This document shows, in pieces, positions 20,866 through 32,208 of a stretch of DNA of 64,000 nt; positions within the stretch are counted from its first letter, which is position 1; each line of letters starts with the position of its first letter. The translations under genes and the position numbers were made by a program. Source of the DNA: Porpolomopsis calyptriformis (taxonomy: Eukaryota; Basidiomycota; Agaricomycetes; Agaricales; Hygrophoraceae); assembly GCA_951640195.1 (NCBI GenBank), contig OX621163.1:3410001-3474000 (forward strand). Reading direction: 5' to 3'. The notes under the pieces were generated by a model. That model was not told where the DNA came from. It worked only from the letters and a program-made list of their open reading frames with translations, and did no database searches.

Positions 20866-21480
20866 ATAGCCTAATAGAGTTCCAAGAGGGTGGGTACTAC
20901 AAATTCAGAGCATTTCTGAACACACTGGCCTTGTGTTAACACTGTCGCAGTTCTTCCTGAGGTGGTCTGGCATTCTTTGATGGGCGACGATCCTCGAACC
21001 AAGATTTTAAAGAGAGTGAAAGAGGAAATATAAAAATAAGGCAATGGTTTTTTTATCTAGGATGTGAGTTCATTCAAGTTGTTTTCAAGATTGAAAATCA
21101 CCCTACCCATCTCTAAAGGTAATAAACAGTGCAGTGAAATAATGGTGTAATGGTGTAACAAATGGTAACATCATGTAAAACAAAACGTAACATCATTGTA
21201 TCAGTTGTAACGTGAAATGTGATGGCACAATATGTGTAGTTAAGTGCGTATTTATTTATTTATTTAAGAGAGGGTAGCAACACACAACATGATGCAACAT
21301 TTCAGTATCAAAAATCTATTTGTTAGTTAATATATATATATAAAAATCAGATTTTCTGCCAGTGTGGAAAAAAGCTCAGGCAACTGAGAACTGAGAAAAG
21401 AAATTTTTCAGAGTGGAAATTTCTAAACACAAGAAAGATAATTGCCTGCTTACACAAAAATAAAAGAGTAGGTTGAAAAG
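20866..21480. other. Intergenic, nothing recognised
   Basis: AT-rich, with several TGTAAC/GTAACA words (21140-21220) and a TA run. No gene. Confidence 0.5.
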
Positions 21481-21920
21481 CCCACAACTCTTTCCACACA
21501 ACTTTGCATTGTGCTGTTCCCGCCCTGCATTTATAGCAGGAGGTGGAAAGAGGAGAATTAGTGACCATGAACCTTTGCGAGTTCACCGGTCCTCTGCAAG
21601 CAGAGGTGGTCAACAAACATCCAATCCCCGGTTTTTCACTCTCCACGCAACTTTGCGATTGCGCTCTATCCTCCTGCAAAGGCAGGAGGTGGAAAGAGGT
21701 AGTTAATAACCATGAACCTTTGCGAGTTCACTGGTCCTCTGCAAGCAGAGGTGGTCAAGGGCCAACAAACATCTATCTGGGGTTTTGCCCTTTTCTCCAT
21801 GCAACTTCGCAATTGCACTCTGTCCTCCTGCATAAGCAGGAGGTGGAAAGAGATGGACTTTAATGACCATGAACCTTTGCGAGTTCACCCGTCCCCTGCA
21901 AGCAGGGGTGGTCAAAGATG
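21480..21920 (+). repeat. Tandem repeat, three units of about 146-157 bp with small hairpins
   Basis: ACCATGAACCTTTGCGAGTT recurs at 21563, 21709 and 21866. Each unit has two short palindromes, CCTCTGCAAGCAGAGG and TCCTCCTGC..GCAGGAGG. In the third unit the first becomes CCCCTGCAAGCAGGGG, with both arms changed so that pairing is kept. Open frames crossing it are repeat translations. Confidence 0.85.
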
Positions 21921-22044
21921 ATGATGATGGGTGTTAAGGGGAAAGGATGGAAAAATCAATTGCGCAAAATTTCAACTATATATACATAATCATAAGGTCA
22001 CGTGACAATTCAAACCATCACGTGTTTCTAAAATAGCTAAATTT

Positions 22045-22142
22045 GGTATTAAGTGTGACAATAAATCACGTGACACGTGACCGTTACCCGACCGGTCGAG
22101 TAACAGTCACATGTCATGTGATTTACTGTCACACTTAATACC
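22045..22142. repeat. 98-bp palindrome containing 34-bp site 2
   Basis: Two 49-bp arms meet at 22093/22094. They match at 44 of 49 positions and all five mismatches are transitions. The centre, 22077-22110, is the 34-bp site (GTGACCGTTAC / GTAACAGTCAC around CCGACCGGTCGA). A second hairpin, CCGCAAGA..TCTTGCGG, follows at 22141-22171. It lies downstream of the JmjC gene. It could be two abutting terminal inverted repeats or a small foldback element. Confidence 0.75.
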
Positions 22143-22366
22143 GCAAGACGTGACTCAACCAAATCTTGCGGGGCGTACCACTACTCTCCAAAGAAGATGA
22201 ACAAAATCACACATTGTATATTATGTTGTGATGAGATATGATGCGTCTATTTTCTAAACAAAAAAACACTAATAGCTACAAAGATAATTACTATAAATCG
22301 CCGAGATACAAAAATACAAAACAAATAATACCCGGTCTGAAGATACAAATGAATGCTATCCTCAGT

Positions 22367-25300
22367 CTACTGGCGTTTTACCCGTTTACGATTGAGGGGC
22401 AACTCTTCTGCAATTCCAGTTGGATAACAAATTAGAACAGGAATTAAAGCAGAAAAAAAGCAGACACATACCCATGCTATCACTCCGGGGTCGGATGCGG
22501 CTATCCAGGTTGGGTATAAAGCAAGAACCATCGCTTTCGCTGTCATCGCGCAATGCCTCACTAAGCGTCTCATGCTCCGGCGGGGGTGCCAAGTCAGGAA
22601 TCATGACTCGCTCAGGGGGGTAGTCATTGAGGACTGGGATTATTTCCATTCCCGGATGACTGTTTCGAGGGAAGATTGTGAAGCTTGGGCCAGTCCATTT
22701 GAAAGATGTCCTGGGAGCCTTCTCAAGATCCTGGAACCGAGGTAGGAGCTCGGGCCAATGGTTTGACAGGTGGATTCGGAGTGCTTTCTTCAGCTGCTTG
22801 ACAGTGCACACGCCTGATTCCTGCGGCCTTGCCTCCTTGTATCCAGAGATGGCAGAAGCAAGATCTACAAGTGACCTTCGAAAGACATACATCGGGGATA
22901 CGCAGAGATAATCGAAGAACACAACATGCGCGTCAGAAAACCACTTCATGAAATGGTGGTATTTCCATCTGGCAATGTTGTATTCTTCCTTCGCCTCTTG
23001 TGACAGCATGCGGAGGTAAAAAGGACGGCTGATGATTTCAGCAAGTTCAACCAGGTTCCCGACAGCAATCAGATCTAGAAGACCATCCTGCGTCGTAATA
23101 TCTGGGGTATGACTACGTTTCATAGCTGTGGCTAATATAGTCGTTAGCTGAGAGGCTGTATTACTAGCTTAAAAGACAACTTGCCGTTACTGTTTCCCTC
23201 AGAAGCGAAGTGGTTGATCCAGGCTGTTGGCATCCTTCGAAGGAAAGTTCGGGTCTCATCGTGCTCCGTGTTTGTGATTGTGAGACTCATGATAAACGCG
23301 TGGATTATCCCACAGCAGCTGTCGGCAATGGTTGAAGTAGAATAAAAATGTGAGCCATAGGTAATAGCGTGGTCGGTTCCCCAGACGGCGTGTAATGTAT
23401 TTGGACGCATGTATCTAGACACATCAGGAAACCCAATTCAGAAATTCAGAGGAAGAAGTGATTGGGAATACTTACAGCACAGAATTCTCATGAAGGAAGA
23501 TCCCTTCTGCTTCAAAAATCCCTTCTCCAGGGCATTCATGCGACCAATCTGAAGGGAAACCCAAGGAGCTGGTGAGATCGCCAACCAAGTCACCCTCTTT
23601 GCGGTTCCTGCGTGGACTGAACAGAACCCAATACTTTCCCCCACACATCACATGTGCCGCAGTTGCAAATCCATCATCATCTATATGGCACCAAGTCGAT
23701 GTCCCTTTTGTCGCAGCAAGACCCCACTTCAACGCATCTGTGATTGGGCGCTCGTTGGCCAAGAAACCTTCTAAATCACGAGTTTCCTTCCATGACCATT
23801 CGTGAGAGGCCAGTTTTCTGCAATTGAAAATCGAATGGCGTTTACACTGCTACAGATAAAAAACAATTTTGTTGAGATGACTTACCCAAAACCAGGGTGG
23901 GGTTGGCGAGTTATTTCACCCATGGGGAAGTGAAGGGCATTAATAATTCTGCGAGCCCCAGGATCTGCTGCTGCCTGGTAGATCTGCTCCAAGTTTCCTG
24001 CCTGAAGAAGGCTCATTTTACCCTCTTGACCCCTCAACTCAGCCACTAGTAAAATTGTAAATTGTGGGCCGCAATATCACTAATTGAATCGTTGATATGC
24101 ACCTTGCACTGAGCGCAGCGTAGTCAGAGACCCCAATGTCTCAAGCCCTTCCCTGTCAAATTGGATCCGCTCTTGTGGAACATTCAGGATGAGAATATGG
24201 CGTTCACGAAAGATTCCCTGCACTTGCTCCCCCGAGAGTGACAGAAAATCTCCATACTCCACCACAAATATCCGGGAGGCTTGTGGATCATATGTGATGC
24301 TTCGAGCAGAGGGAAGAAGATGGGGCGGAAGGTGATTAACATATCCATTTTCTACAATACCTTGGACGCCCTTCAAAAAGCGGATTTCTTTTTCAGCCTA
24401 CAAAACAAAGGTCAGAATTTGGCAAGCTGGGTTGAAAAGGTTGCGAGCATCAAGGAAGGACGGTCTCACCACAGCACAGGGCGGCGAATATTCAAAGGTG
24501 TGTGGTCCTTTGGAAGAATCACCTCCGTAAATGAGTATTTTGACCCCTTCCTCAACAATCTGTACAGTAAATGAAATGCCGCATTTAATTTTGAATCATG
24601 GAAGGATGAAAAAATAAATACAAACCTGAGGCAGAGGCAAGGTATTCATGTTCGCGCAGTCTGGTTGCTGAAAGGAGGAAAGGGAATGTTAGATTGTGAA
24701 AATATCGCTAAGGTTTTTTTGCACACTTACTTGTCCTGTCAATGTTCTAACTGGCTTCAACAAGGTCTTTACCATCTTTCCAACCACAGGCGTCCTCCGA
24801 TTCAGAACAGGTAGTTCAACGGGAGAAGATTCTTTTTGTTTCCTCCTGCCGTTGTGATCATGAGCTGATTTGTGGGTTAATATCACTGATGGTCGGGATA
24901 CTGGTTGGATGGGGGGAGGCGACGCTCTCCTGGACCCTGCCTTCCTCTTCCTTTGTGGTGAGGGAGGAAGGGAATTCACTGGCGCAGCTTGGGCAGGACT
25001 GTGAGGTGTAGCAGGGTAATCCTTAGAGGAAGGGAGGGCTCGCGTCCCCTTGCCTAGGAACTGTCGGATGTGGGCCTGTTCCCCCTCAGATGACTCTTCA
25101 GAAGTTTCATCTGTTGATTCCCGTTCAGAATCCTCTCCTGAGTCAGATTTAAGATCCTCGTCTGACTTGGATTTGGAAACCTCTTCATCCTCGCTGGAAG
25201 GCTCTGTTAGTTCCGATCCCTGAGATGGAGATGGCAGGAAAAGTGGGGTGCGGCCTGAGGACATGTTCTCCAACAAATCATCACTTCTGTTGTTAGGAAA

Positions 25301-27554
25301 GTCCTCCGCAGTAAACAGCCCTAGAGATACTTTCGCAAGCCAAATAAGATGATAGGTAGATTTATCCAGAGACATTGACTTACTTGGGTCCTCATATAGG
25401 TCCACCGTGCTGATATTGTTATCCACCAGACCACCGTCTATCAAGAGTGTTTGGTGGTAGTCACCTACGGCATCTACAACGGCAGCCTCCATTTGCTGGG
25501 TGGGTGAGTCTGCTTCACTCTTCTGACCCATCAACGCGAGTTGTTTCATTTCACTCTCAAGTGCCCCTCCTGTGGATCTTGATTTCCCAACTTCCTCTTT
25601 GTTGGGCTGCTCTAGAGAAGCTTTTTCACCAGGTAAATAAGGTGATTGGTGGGATTCATAAGAGAAATATTGACTTACTCGCAGTCTGGGTTACATCTTC
25701 CATAATAACATCCCTGTCTTCCAGAGCCCCTGCCGTCGAGGCTGTGGGATAGTCATCTGCTGCATCCGACCTAGCAGCAGCCCCAATTCTAAGCCCACTT
25801 TCAGGAAGTGCGATGTGAAAGAGGGCGGGCGATGCTTGAGTGACAGCTAAAAGCGCTGCCTCTATCGTTCCCATGGGAAGAAGACTGTTATCGTCATTTG
25901 AGGCAGATAGTTCTGCACTCGCAGATTGGGGTAGGTCTTCTGCGGCAGGTTGCGGGGCTTCAAGGGCCGGTTGGGGCAGGTCTTCTGCGGCAGGTTGCGG
26001 GGCTTCAAGGGCCGGTTGGGGAGGGCCTTCGATAGCCAGTCGGAGGGGGGGTTCAACAGAGAGTTGACTTGGTCTTGCAGGTATTTGGAACCAGTTTAGT
26101 TGAAGGTCGTTTTCGGAGGGTTGAGCTTTGGCAAAAATTGTTTGGGCTTCATTAAGGAATTGCGTGATTTCAATGAGAGCAGTTGACCCCATGATAATCC
26201 GCATCAATGCTCGCCAGAGGGCCCTTTCTGTAGCAACCAGGACAGGCGGTCGCTCATTTCCAAGGGCAAGATTAACCTTAAAAGAATATAAATGAATGAA
26301 TGGAGGGTGCATGAAAGTTTTCTAATAACGGATGACTTACTGCCACTAGCTGGTCTCGCCGAACACCTCCTTTTGCGAATTTCATAGGAAGGAGAAGCAA
26401 TAGGGGGGTTATGGAAGTGGTGAGATGAAAAAGATCTCTCATCCGCTCAAAAGTTCCTCGTGGTCCTTCAGAAAGACGTTTCTTGAATTCAGGACAAAGG
26501 GGTAAATCGAGGGCTAAAGTTGTGCTGTTTCAATTTGAGTGATTTAGAAAGAAACATGAGAGCAGAGGGTTTTTCTGCACCTTTCCAAATCTTTGATCCA
26601 TCTGCTAGTATATGTGTCATCGGCAGCATGCTGGTTGATGTAAATAATGAATAATGCATAATGCAGTTCCTTAATAGTTGAGAAACTTACTTTAGTGAAC
26701 CAACTGATGGCGAAGGCTGCGAGCTCCATATTTGTAAGAATCTCATTTGCCTCAGCAGACTTTAAGTGATGGATTGCACGATGCAGGGCATTGACACCTC
26801 CAATGAGATGCTGATGCGCTTCACCTACGCCTGAAGCAAGTCCCACTGCAAATGCGCCTTGCTGTGAACTTGGGGCATTGGTTTGTTGCAGTTCGGATAA
26901 AACCCTACTCGCTTTAATTAGGGGGTTGGTCCATGAGTCGAGTTTTGCAAGAATCTAAAAGCCAGATAAGATATATCAGCTTAAGAAAGATTGGCCTAAA
27001 TTGAAAAACAGACTTACGTTCATCAATCTCTCTGAAATGTCTGGCATTTCAAATCTCGGCTGGACTTGAAATTTTGGATGGCGTGTGCCACAAACGGCAT
27101 CCACTAACTGATCAAGCAGACTATGACGGAGAAGGGTATGGCATGCCACCATCATATCCTTTGAAGAAACAGTCGCCCATTGGGGTAGATTTCGGAGAGC
27201 TGAACTGTTAGCCCTGAAATATTTGAGCAGGACAATCTGTTGTCGAACATCAAGGGCTGTAATGGTAGCGTTGTCAAGTTCTTTGGAAAGTAACTGGAAG
27301 GCGTCTAAATTAGTTCCATTATTAAGAAACGGTATGGGACTTACTGAAATAACCTCCCTCGACCTTGGATCATCATCCAATTCTTCTGAGAACCTCTGGG
27401 TGACTTCTGTAAGCAAAGAACCTTCAGAGAGTGTAACTCCATTAAGCCATGGAAAGCTCTTGAAAGCTGCGTATCGGCATAATCTAGAATGATGTAGAAA
27501 TGGGATATTAGAGGAGGAGGATGAGGGGGTAGGCTGCTGAGTAGTGTGAGCCAT
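22367..27554 (-). CDS. Large JmjC-domain protein
   Basis: A minus-strand gene of ten or more exons, from MAHTTQQPTPSS (27554; an alternative ATG is at 27590) to the stop at 22367-22369. The N-terminal third is helical with no recognised domain. The middle is acidic and Ser-rich (25060-25260) and contains a duplicated 18-residue Pro/Ala unit (25925-26010). The C-terminal third is JmjC-like: STWCHIDDDG gives the iron-binding HxD (about 23670-23690), followed by AAHVMCGGKYWVLFSP, GIFLHENSVLYMRPNTLHAVWG with the third His (about 23380-23395), and a basic tail (LNRKRVKRQ). Known: JmjC proteins are Fe(II)/2-oxoglutarate dioxygenases, often demethylating histone lysines. The triad is complete and no break is visible, so it is probably active. 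Substrate unknown. Divergent from the Ulp1-like gene. Confidence 0.75.
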
Positions 27555-27617
27555 TGAGTGTAGGAATGATGACACGAGGAATGACAACACAAGGGTTAGT
27601 CGTTAAAGTCTGATGCG

Positions 27618-27793
27618 CGTTATGTCACAGTCATTTGACTGGTGACTGTTACTCGACCAGTCATGTAACAGTCACAAGGCAAACGATTGTGACCATTACT
27701 CGACCAGTCGTGTAACAGTCACAGGGCACATGACCGTGACTGTTACTCGACCAGTCAGGTAACAGTCACAGGGCAAATGACTGTGACATAACG
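27618..27793. promoter_or_regulatory. Palindrome cluster in JmjC/Ulp1 divergent promoter (sites 3-5)
   Basis: Three 34-bp near-palindromes, 27642-27675, 27689-27722 and 27736-27769, evenly spaced by 47 bp. Arms are GTGACTGTTAC / GTAACAGTCAC (one arm GTGACCATTAC in the middle copy) around TCGACCAGTCRN. The set is enclosed by outer inverted arms CGTTATGTCACAGTCATTTG (27618-27637) and its complement (27774-27793). It sits exactly between two divergent starts, so a regulator or recombinase bound here could affect both genes. Confidence 0.7.
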
Positions 27794-27873
27794 ATCGATT
27801 GTGGCACTAACTTCTCTCAACTCAACCATTCAACTTTCAAATGCATTCCCCACTCCCCACAGGCTTTGTTAAC

Positions 27874-29756
27874 ATGTCGCCTTGCGTTAAACTCTTCTGT
27901 GAAGAGGTTGTTGTTCGGCCCAATGGCCAATCGACCAGATTTGCCCAACTGACGCTTTCAGCAGAAGATTCAAGGTTCGATTCAACTTAACTTTCTTTTC
28001 TTCTAACAACTCTATTAACAATGATGTTTCTTTTTCAGCGTTAAACTTAAGGTTTCTGGAAATTCATTAACTCCAGTTATCACCATCCATTTGGACAAGG
28101 AAGTCGACTGCTACAAGGTAATGATAATAAAGAAATCACACGTATTCTGACCCTTTCTCACCTCTCTACCCTTTGATAGCTATCATCAGAAGTCAACAAG
28201 TTATGCACCATCCTCATATTGTCGGTGACATTAACAACCCCAACAAGAGGCGTCCTTTCTGAATTTCTAGGATGGTCGAACCCCAGTAAGTACGCTGCTT
28301 TTCTATATACAAACCAACCTTATTGTGTTCTCTCAGTGGAAGAATTTCGTTTTCAGCTGGGAATCAAGTTTAATGTTACTCATGAACGGTGGAGGGACCA
28401 ATCTTTCCGTCGGTTTTCAGCCTCTCTTAAATCCAACTTCAACAAGTCATGCCAGCAGGCATTAGGGTAGGTCTGACTGATTTTATTTATTATTCTGTCT
28501 CTTACACCCTCAATAGAACAGCAAAGGAATCGTCCATTGCGTGGGATAAATTCAAGGGGTTGTCAACAGCATCAGATAATAAGTAAGTCAGATTTTCTTT
28601 GCTTACAAGAATGAAGAAGATTGCGCCTGCCTCTAGATTGATTTTATTCTTATAAGCCAAGCCACCTTTATCTTGATGATATTAATAACCCCATTCTAAC
28701 TTTCAGATCTTCTGATAATATTGTTGTGAAGTGGGGTTGGAAAGGGAAGAATGAGGAGGTTGTCTCTTTAGCAAGTTTCCATGAAGTTGAAGGCAGTTGG
28801 TTGTCTGATCAGCTGATTCACTTTGGAACCTGGTTTGTTTCTTCTTCAATGCGGCTGCTCCTTTTATCCAATTCTTCTGTAGGTTTGTTTGGCAAGCGGC
28901 CAAAAAGAAATATGGAAAGATAACAGAGTCCGTATTCGTGGAAAATTGCTTCTTCTGGTCAACGCTCAGGTAAATTCAGACTGATAATAAGCATACCACT
29001 TTTGCTAACAAAACCTTGGATTTGAGGGCTTCGACCAAACCTGATGATAAACCCAATAAAGAGCCTGATGTAAACTCTATGAAGAAGTGGATAACCAAGA
29101 AACGGTTGTTTTTTAGGGACTACATTGCTCTGCCAGTTCACTTTAAGGAAAACCACTGGTATTTAATGGTGGTTGACCATCCCAGGCATTGTGCAGATAA
29201 GAAGGGAGGAAAAAATACGTGTGTCACAACCAGTTATCTTGTGCTACACTGTTTCTGAATTATATCTCCAGAAATGTCTTCTTCTTGGATTCCTTATACA
29301 GCGGCAAAACAAGTAAATCATCAGAAGAACTACTAGCTAAAGATTGGCTACATTCAATGGCCAAGGAGTTTGGTAATGAGAATGAACCATCAGAAATTAA
29401 ATTCTTTTACCCCAAGGTATGTTATATATAAAAGCTATATTCTTCCAACCTTATCTTCTGATCCCTGCTTGCTTTGAAGGTTCCCCATCAGAAAAACTAT
29501 GATGATTGTGGCTTATACACTATCCACTTTCTGCAGATGTTCTTGAAGGATCCTATGAATTGTTGTTTAAACATGGTAACTGCATTTCAGATAATTGCGT
29601 TCAATCCAGTTACTGAATTTTTTCCAGCAGGGCCAGGGTGCTGACGAAAAGGTCCTTGATGGGTGGGATCCAGAGAACATTTTCAACAGATGTAAATTGA
29701 AGCAAGGGTTGATTTGGCAGGCTACTCGGAATATTTTTAATTCTAAATCTGATTAA
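27874..29756 (+). CDS. Ulp1-like SUMO-specific cysteine protease (C48)
   Basis: About ten short exons from MSPCVKLFCEE to the stop TAA 29754-29756, with canonical introns. The catalytic set of C48 peptidases is visible in order: LPVHFKENHWYLMVVDH (catalytic His), VFFLDSL (Asp), and PHQKNYDDCGLYTIHFL (oxyanion Gln and nucleophile Cys). The N-terminal 250 residues have no recognised domain. Known: Ulp1 proteases process SUMO or remove it from nuclear proteins, and such genes are common passengers of eukaryotic DNA transposons. Intact. Its start is about 320 bp from that of the JmjC gene, across the palindrome cluster. Confidence 0.85.
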
Positions 29757-30073
29757 GTCCCCTCTTATAATTGTAATTTTTTTAAATCCATCCATGCCTA
29801 AGCTCCTCAGGTGTGAGTAATGAATGTGGTTGCAGCTGCTGGGTTGTCTGTGAATAAAATGAGATAATGGTAATTTTTTCATCCATCCAAAGGTCCATTT
29901 CTGGGATTATCTGCAACCCTTTGCACCATGGGAAAGTAAATCCACTAAATATCAGTACATATTTAAAACGAATAAAAAAAAACACAAGCTGGGTTTGAAC
30001 CCTCAAGCGCACAGTAAGAGCTAAACAGGTGTGTATATACAAATGCAAATAGTTTCCAACATAACTTGATCTG
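29757..30073. other. Intergenic, nothing recognised
   Basis: 317 bp between two plus-strand genes. It contains poly-T and poly-A runs but no repeat or gene. Confidence 0.5.
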
Positions 30074-31012
30074 ATGACAACTACACCACCACCATCTGAT
30101 AACTTTACTATCACTCTGCCTCCCACATCCCCTGAATCTTCTTTGACCTTTGCTGTTTGGTCAGGGGACAATATCACCGATGACACCCTCAAATCTTGTG
30201 CCCAACTTTTTAGTAGCAACTATGGTAAATGGGGGGATAAGGCAACAATGATCTCGCCGCGCACCCAGATTGGTATGTGAGACTTCCACTTCTTGTAATG
30301 ATATACTTATGTTATTTTCCAGGTGAACGGGTCAAAATGAGCTTCACTAAATTACGCCAACAATATCTTGCCTTTCCTGAGAGGACACTCTTAGTGACAT
30401 GTACTCGAGAGGGTAAGCTACTCGGGCATGCTTTTGCCACAGTTTGGGAGTATGAAGAAGGTCAGCTTGCAACCTCTTGGTGTTTTCAATTGTTCTCAAA
30501 GCTAGTAGGGATAGTTGGATGGATCACCCAGCTTGTGGTTGATATCACTATGCGCAAGCGCTACGTTGCAACACAGCTCTTGCAGTCACTCAAGGATCAG
30601 CCCCTGTTTCGCAATATCAGTGCTATTGGATTGGTCTCCTCCCACCCCGCTGCTTGCGATGCTCTGGCAAAATATGCAGGTATGCATTTCTTACACTGTA
30701 GATGAATAAATATAATGACCTATAAAAATTCAAGGCATCTCCATTAACTCGATTAATTCTGGATTTATTCGCAACCACGCAGCCAAGGTACTGGAGGCGA
30801 CCATTGTTGACTATCTCAAGACGGCTGAGCTTCGTGGCAGCCTCTTCCAGGAGGGTGCTGATCCTGGTGTTGTTTCATCTGTGTATACCAAATTCTTTGT
30901 TGATCACACTGAGCCATTGGAAGCATTGGCACAATTCAAGAGTAAAAGCCAGTGGTGTCTGGGTGATCTATTGGATGGCCATGAATTCTTGATCTTATTA
31001 CCTGTAATGTGA
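30074..31012 (+). CDS. GNAT-family acetyltransferase, basidiomycete-type
   Basis: Three or four exons from MTTTPPPSDNFT to TGA 31010-31012, with introns near 30272-30322 and 30680-30735. The central part reads TLLVTCTREGKLLGHAFATVW, then WITQLVVDITMRKRYVATQLL and ISAIGLVSSHPAAC, which is the strand-helix order of a GNAT fold, with RKRYVAT in place of the acetyl-CoA loop (usually R-G-x-G-x-A). The C-terminal GHEFL block is shared with a large Agaricomycete family of uncharacterised GNAT proteins. The change of Gly to Tyr in the cofactor loop may weaken activity. Substrate unknown; a chromatin or protein acetylation role is inferred only from the neighbours. Confidence 0.65.
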
Positions 31013-31171
31013 AAGGCTTGTCCTTTTTACCTCCTGATATTCTTGTGGATGTGTTCCAATAGTTGTGTATTGTATATGTGTGTACCAAATTCTCTAATCC
31101 AAGGGTTTTTTGCTGTTTGCACCTACTATATAGAACTTCCAGTAATTCTATTATGATGGAGAATCATATCA

Positions 31172-31965
31172 TCAGTGAAACCTGCCATTGTCATCAGATA
31201 AACTCCCATCACTAACCCCCCACTCACAGAGCATCATGCTTGCAAGCTGCAAGAATCTTTCAACCAAGTTCGATGTCAAATCATAGGATGGCTGGGAAAT
31301 TGAGACAAAAATTATCTTGACCTTAGTGATCTTCCCAGCGTTTACGTGTTGGTTCATCAGAGTGGGATGAGATGAAGAAGGAGAAACGATTCCATGCTTC
31401 GTGCCAATCAGCAATATCCATTGTCTTTCTCTCTTGGGAATTCTCTGACATCGATGATGCACCAGAGGTTCTGTGATAAATAATGATCTTTTTCAGTGTG
31501 GAATCCTCAGAGAATAATTTAGTGGTGGCTGAGGCAGTGAATAGCGTGAGAAGGACGTGACAGAGATTACGGGCCATGTCTATCTAAGATGGATGGATGA
31601 ATGTCGAAATTGTTGTAGGCGTGGGATGACTTCTCGGTTGTAATGGAGAAGAGAGTTGTGGATGAATTGGCATCGGACGAGAGATTGGTGGAGGGTAAAG
31701 CTGAGGATTGTATGAGTTTGTCGACGTGATTTCTCGAAGCGGGAGAGAGAAGGTTGTAAACGGAGAGAACTATGGAGGCAGTCGGTTTAGGATCTGGAGT
31801 CTTTGAAGGGAGAATAGGAGGGTGAGACAAAGAGATGGAAGAGGGGTCAACTGTATCTGATGCATCAGACGGGGGAGTGTTTGAAGTGGTATCAGAGTCA
31901 TTATTGGGGGGTATCAGTGATTTAACAGAAGCTCCGATATGAGTAATATTGGGAGAGGTAGTCAT
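31172..31965 (-). pseudogene. Hypothetical gene, apparently disrupted
   Basis: The ATG at 31965 opens a Ser/Thr/Pro-rich frame (TTSPNITHIGASVKSL..) that ends near 31567. Protein-like sequence then continues in another frame (MDIADWHEAWNRFSFFISSH) and a third (ISQPSYDLTSNLVERFLQL). No intron makes them continuous. IADWHEAW resembles the 'W..AW..F' block of gag-like or transposon-derived fungal proteins. It could also be a gene with unusual introns. Confidence 0.35.
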
Positions 31966-32208
31966 ATGAAGAAGAAAAAACACAAACGGAGAGAGATAAT
32001 ATGAATGAAAAATGAGGGGAATGAATGTTGGGAAAAAAGGGGATAGTCTCGAGTGAAGAGACGCATATTTATTTCACCAGTTGACGTGAGAACAATTTGC
32101 ATTGTGTATAGCTTACAAAGCCTCAGCATGTGTCGTGCTCAGTGTTTACTTCTAGAGCATCTCCTAGCATCTAACTACACGTGACTGTAAAGAAGGGGGC
32201 ATTCTGAC

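Noticed and set aside
27320..27359. Intron in the JmjC gene at GTAAGTCCC..TTTAG
   Set aside because: Its 40-bp length would shift the frame, while reading through keeps a protein-like sequence.
11129..31012. Calling the block a KDZ transposon
   Set aside because: TET/JBP genes often sit near KDZ transposases in fungi, but I found no KDZ transposase here; only a small zinc-finger scrap at 47475.
11129..31012. Calling the block a Starship outright
   Set aside because: The recombinase could not be tied to DUF3435 by eye and no element ends or target duplications are visible.
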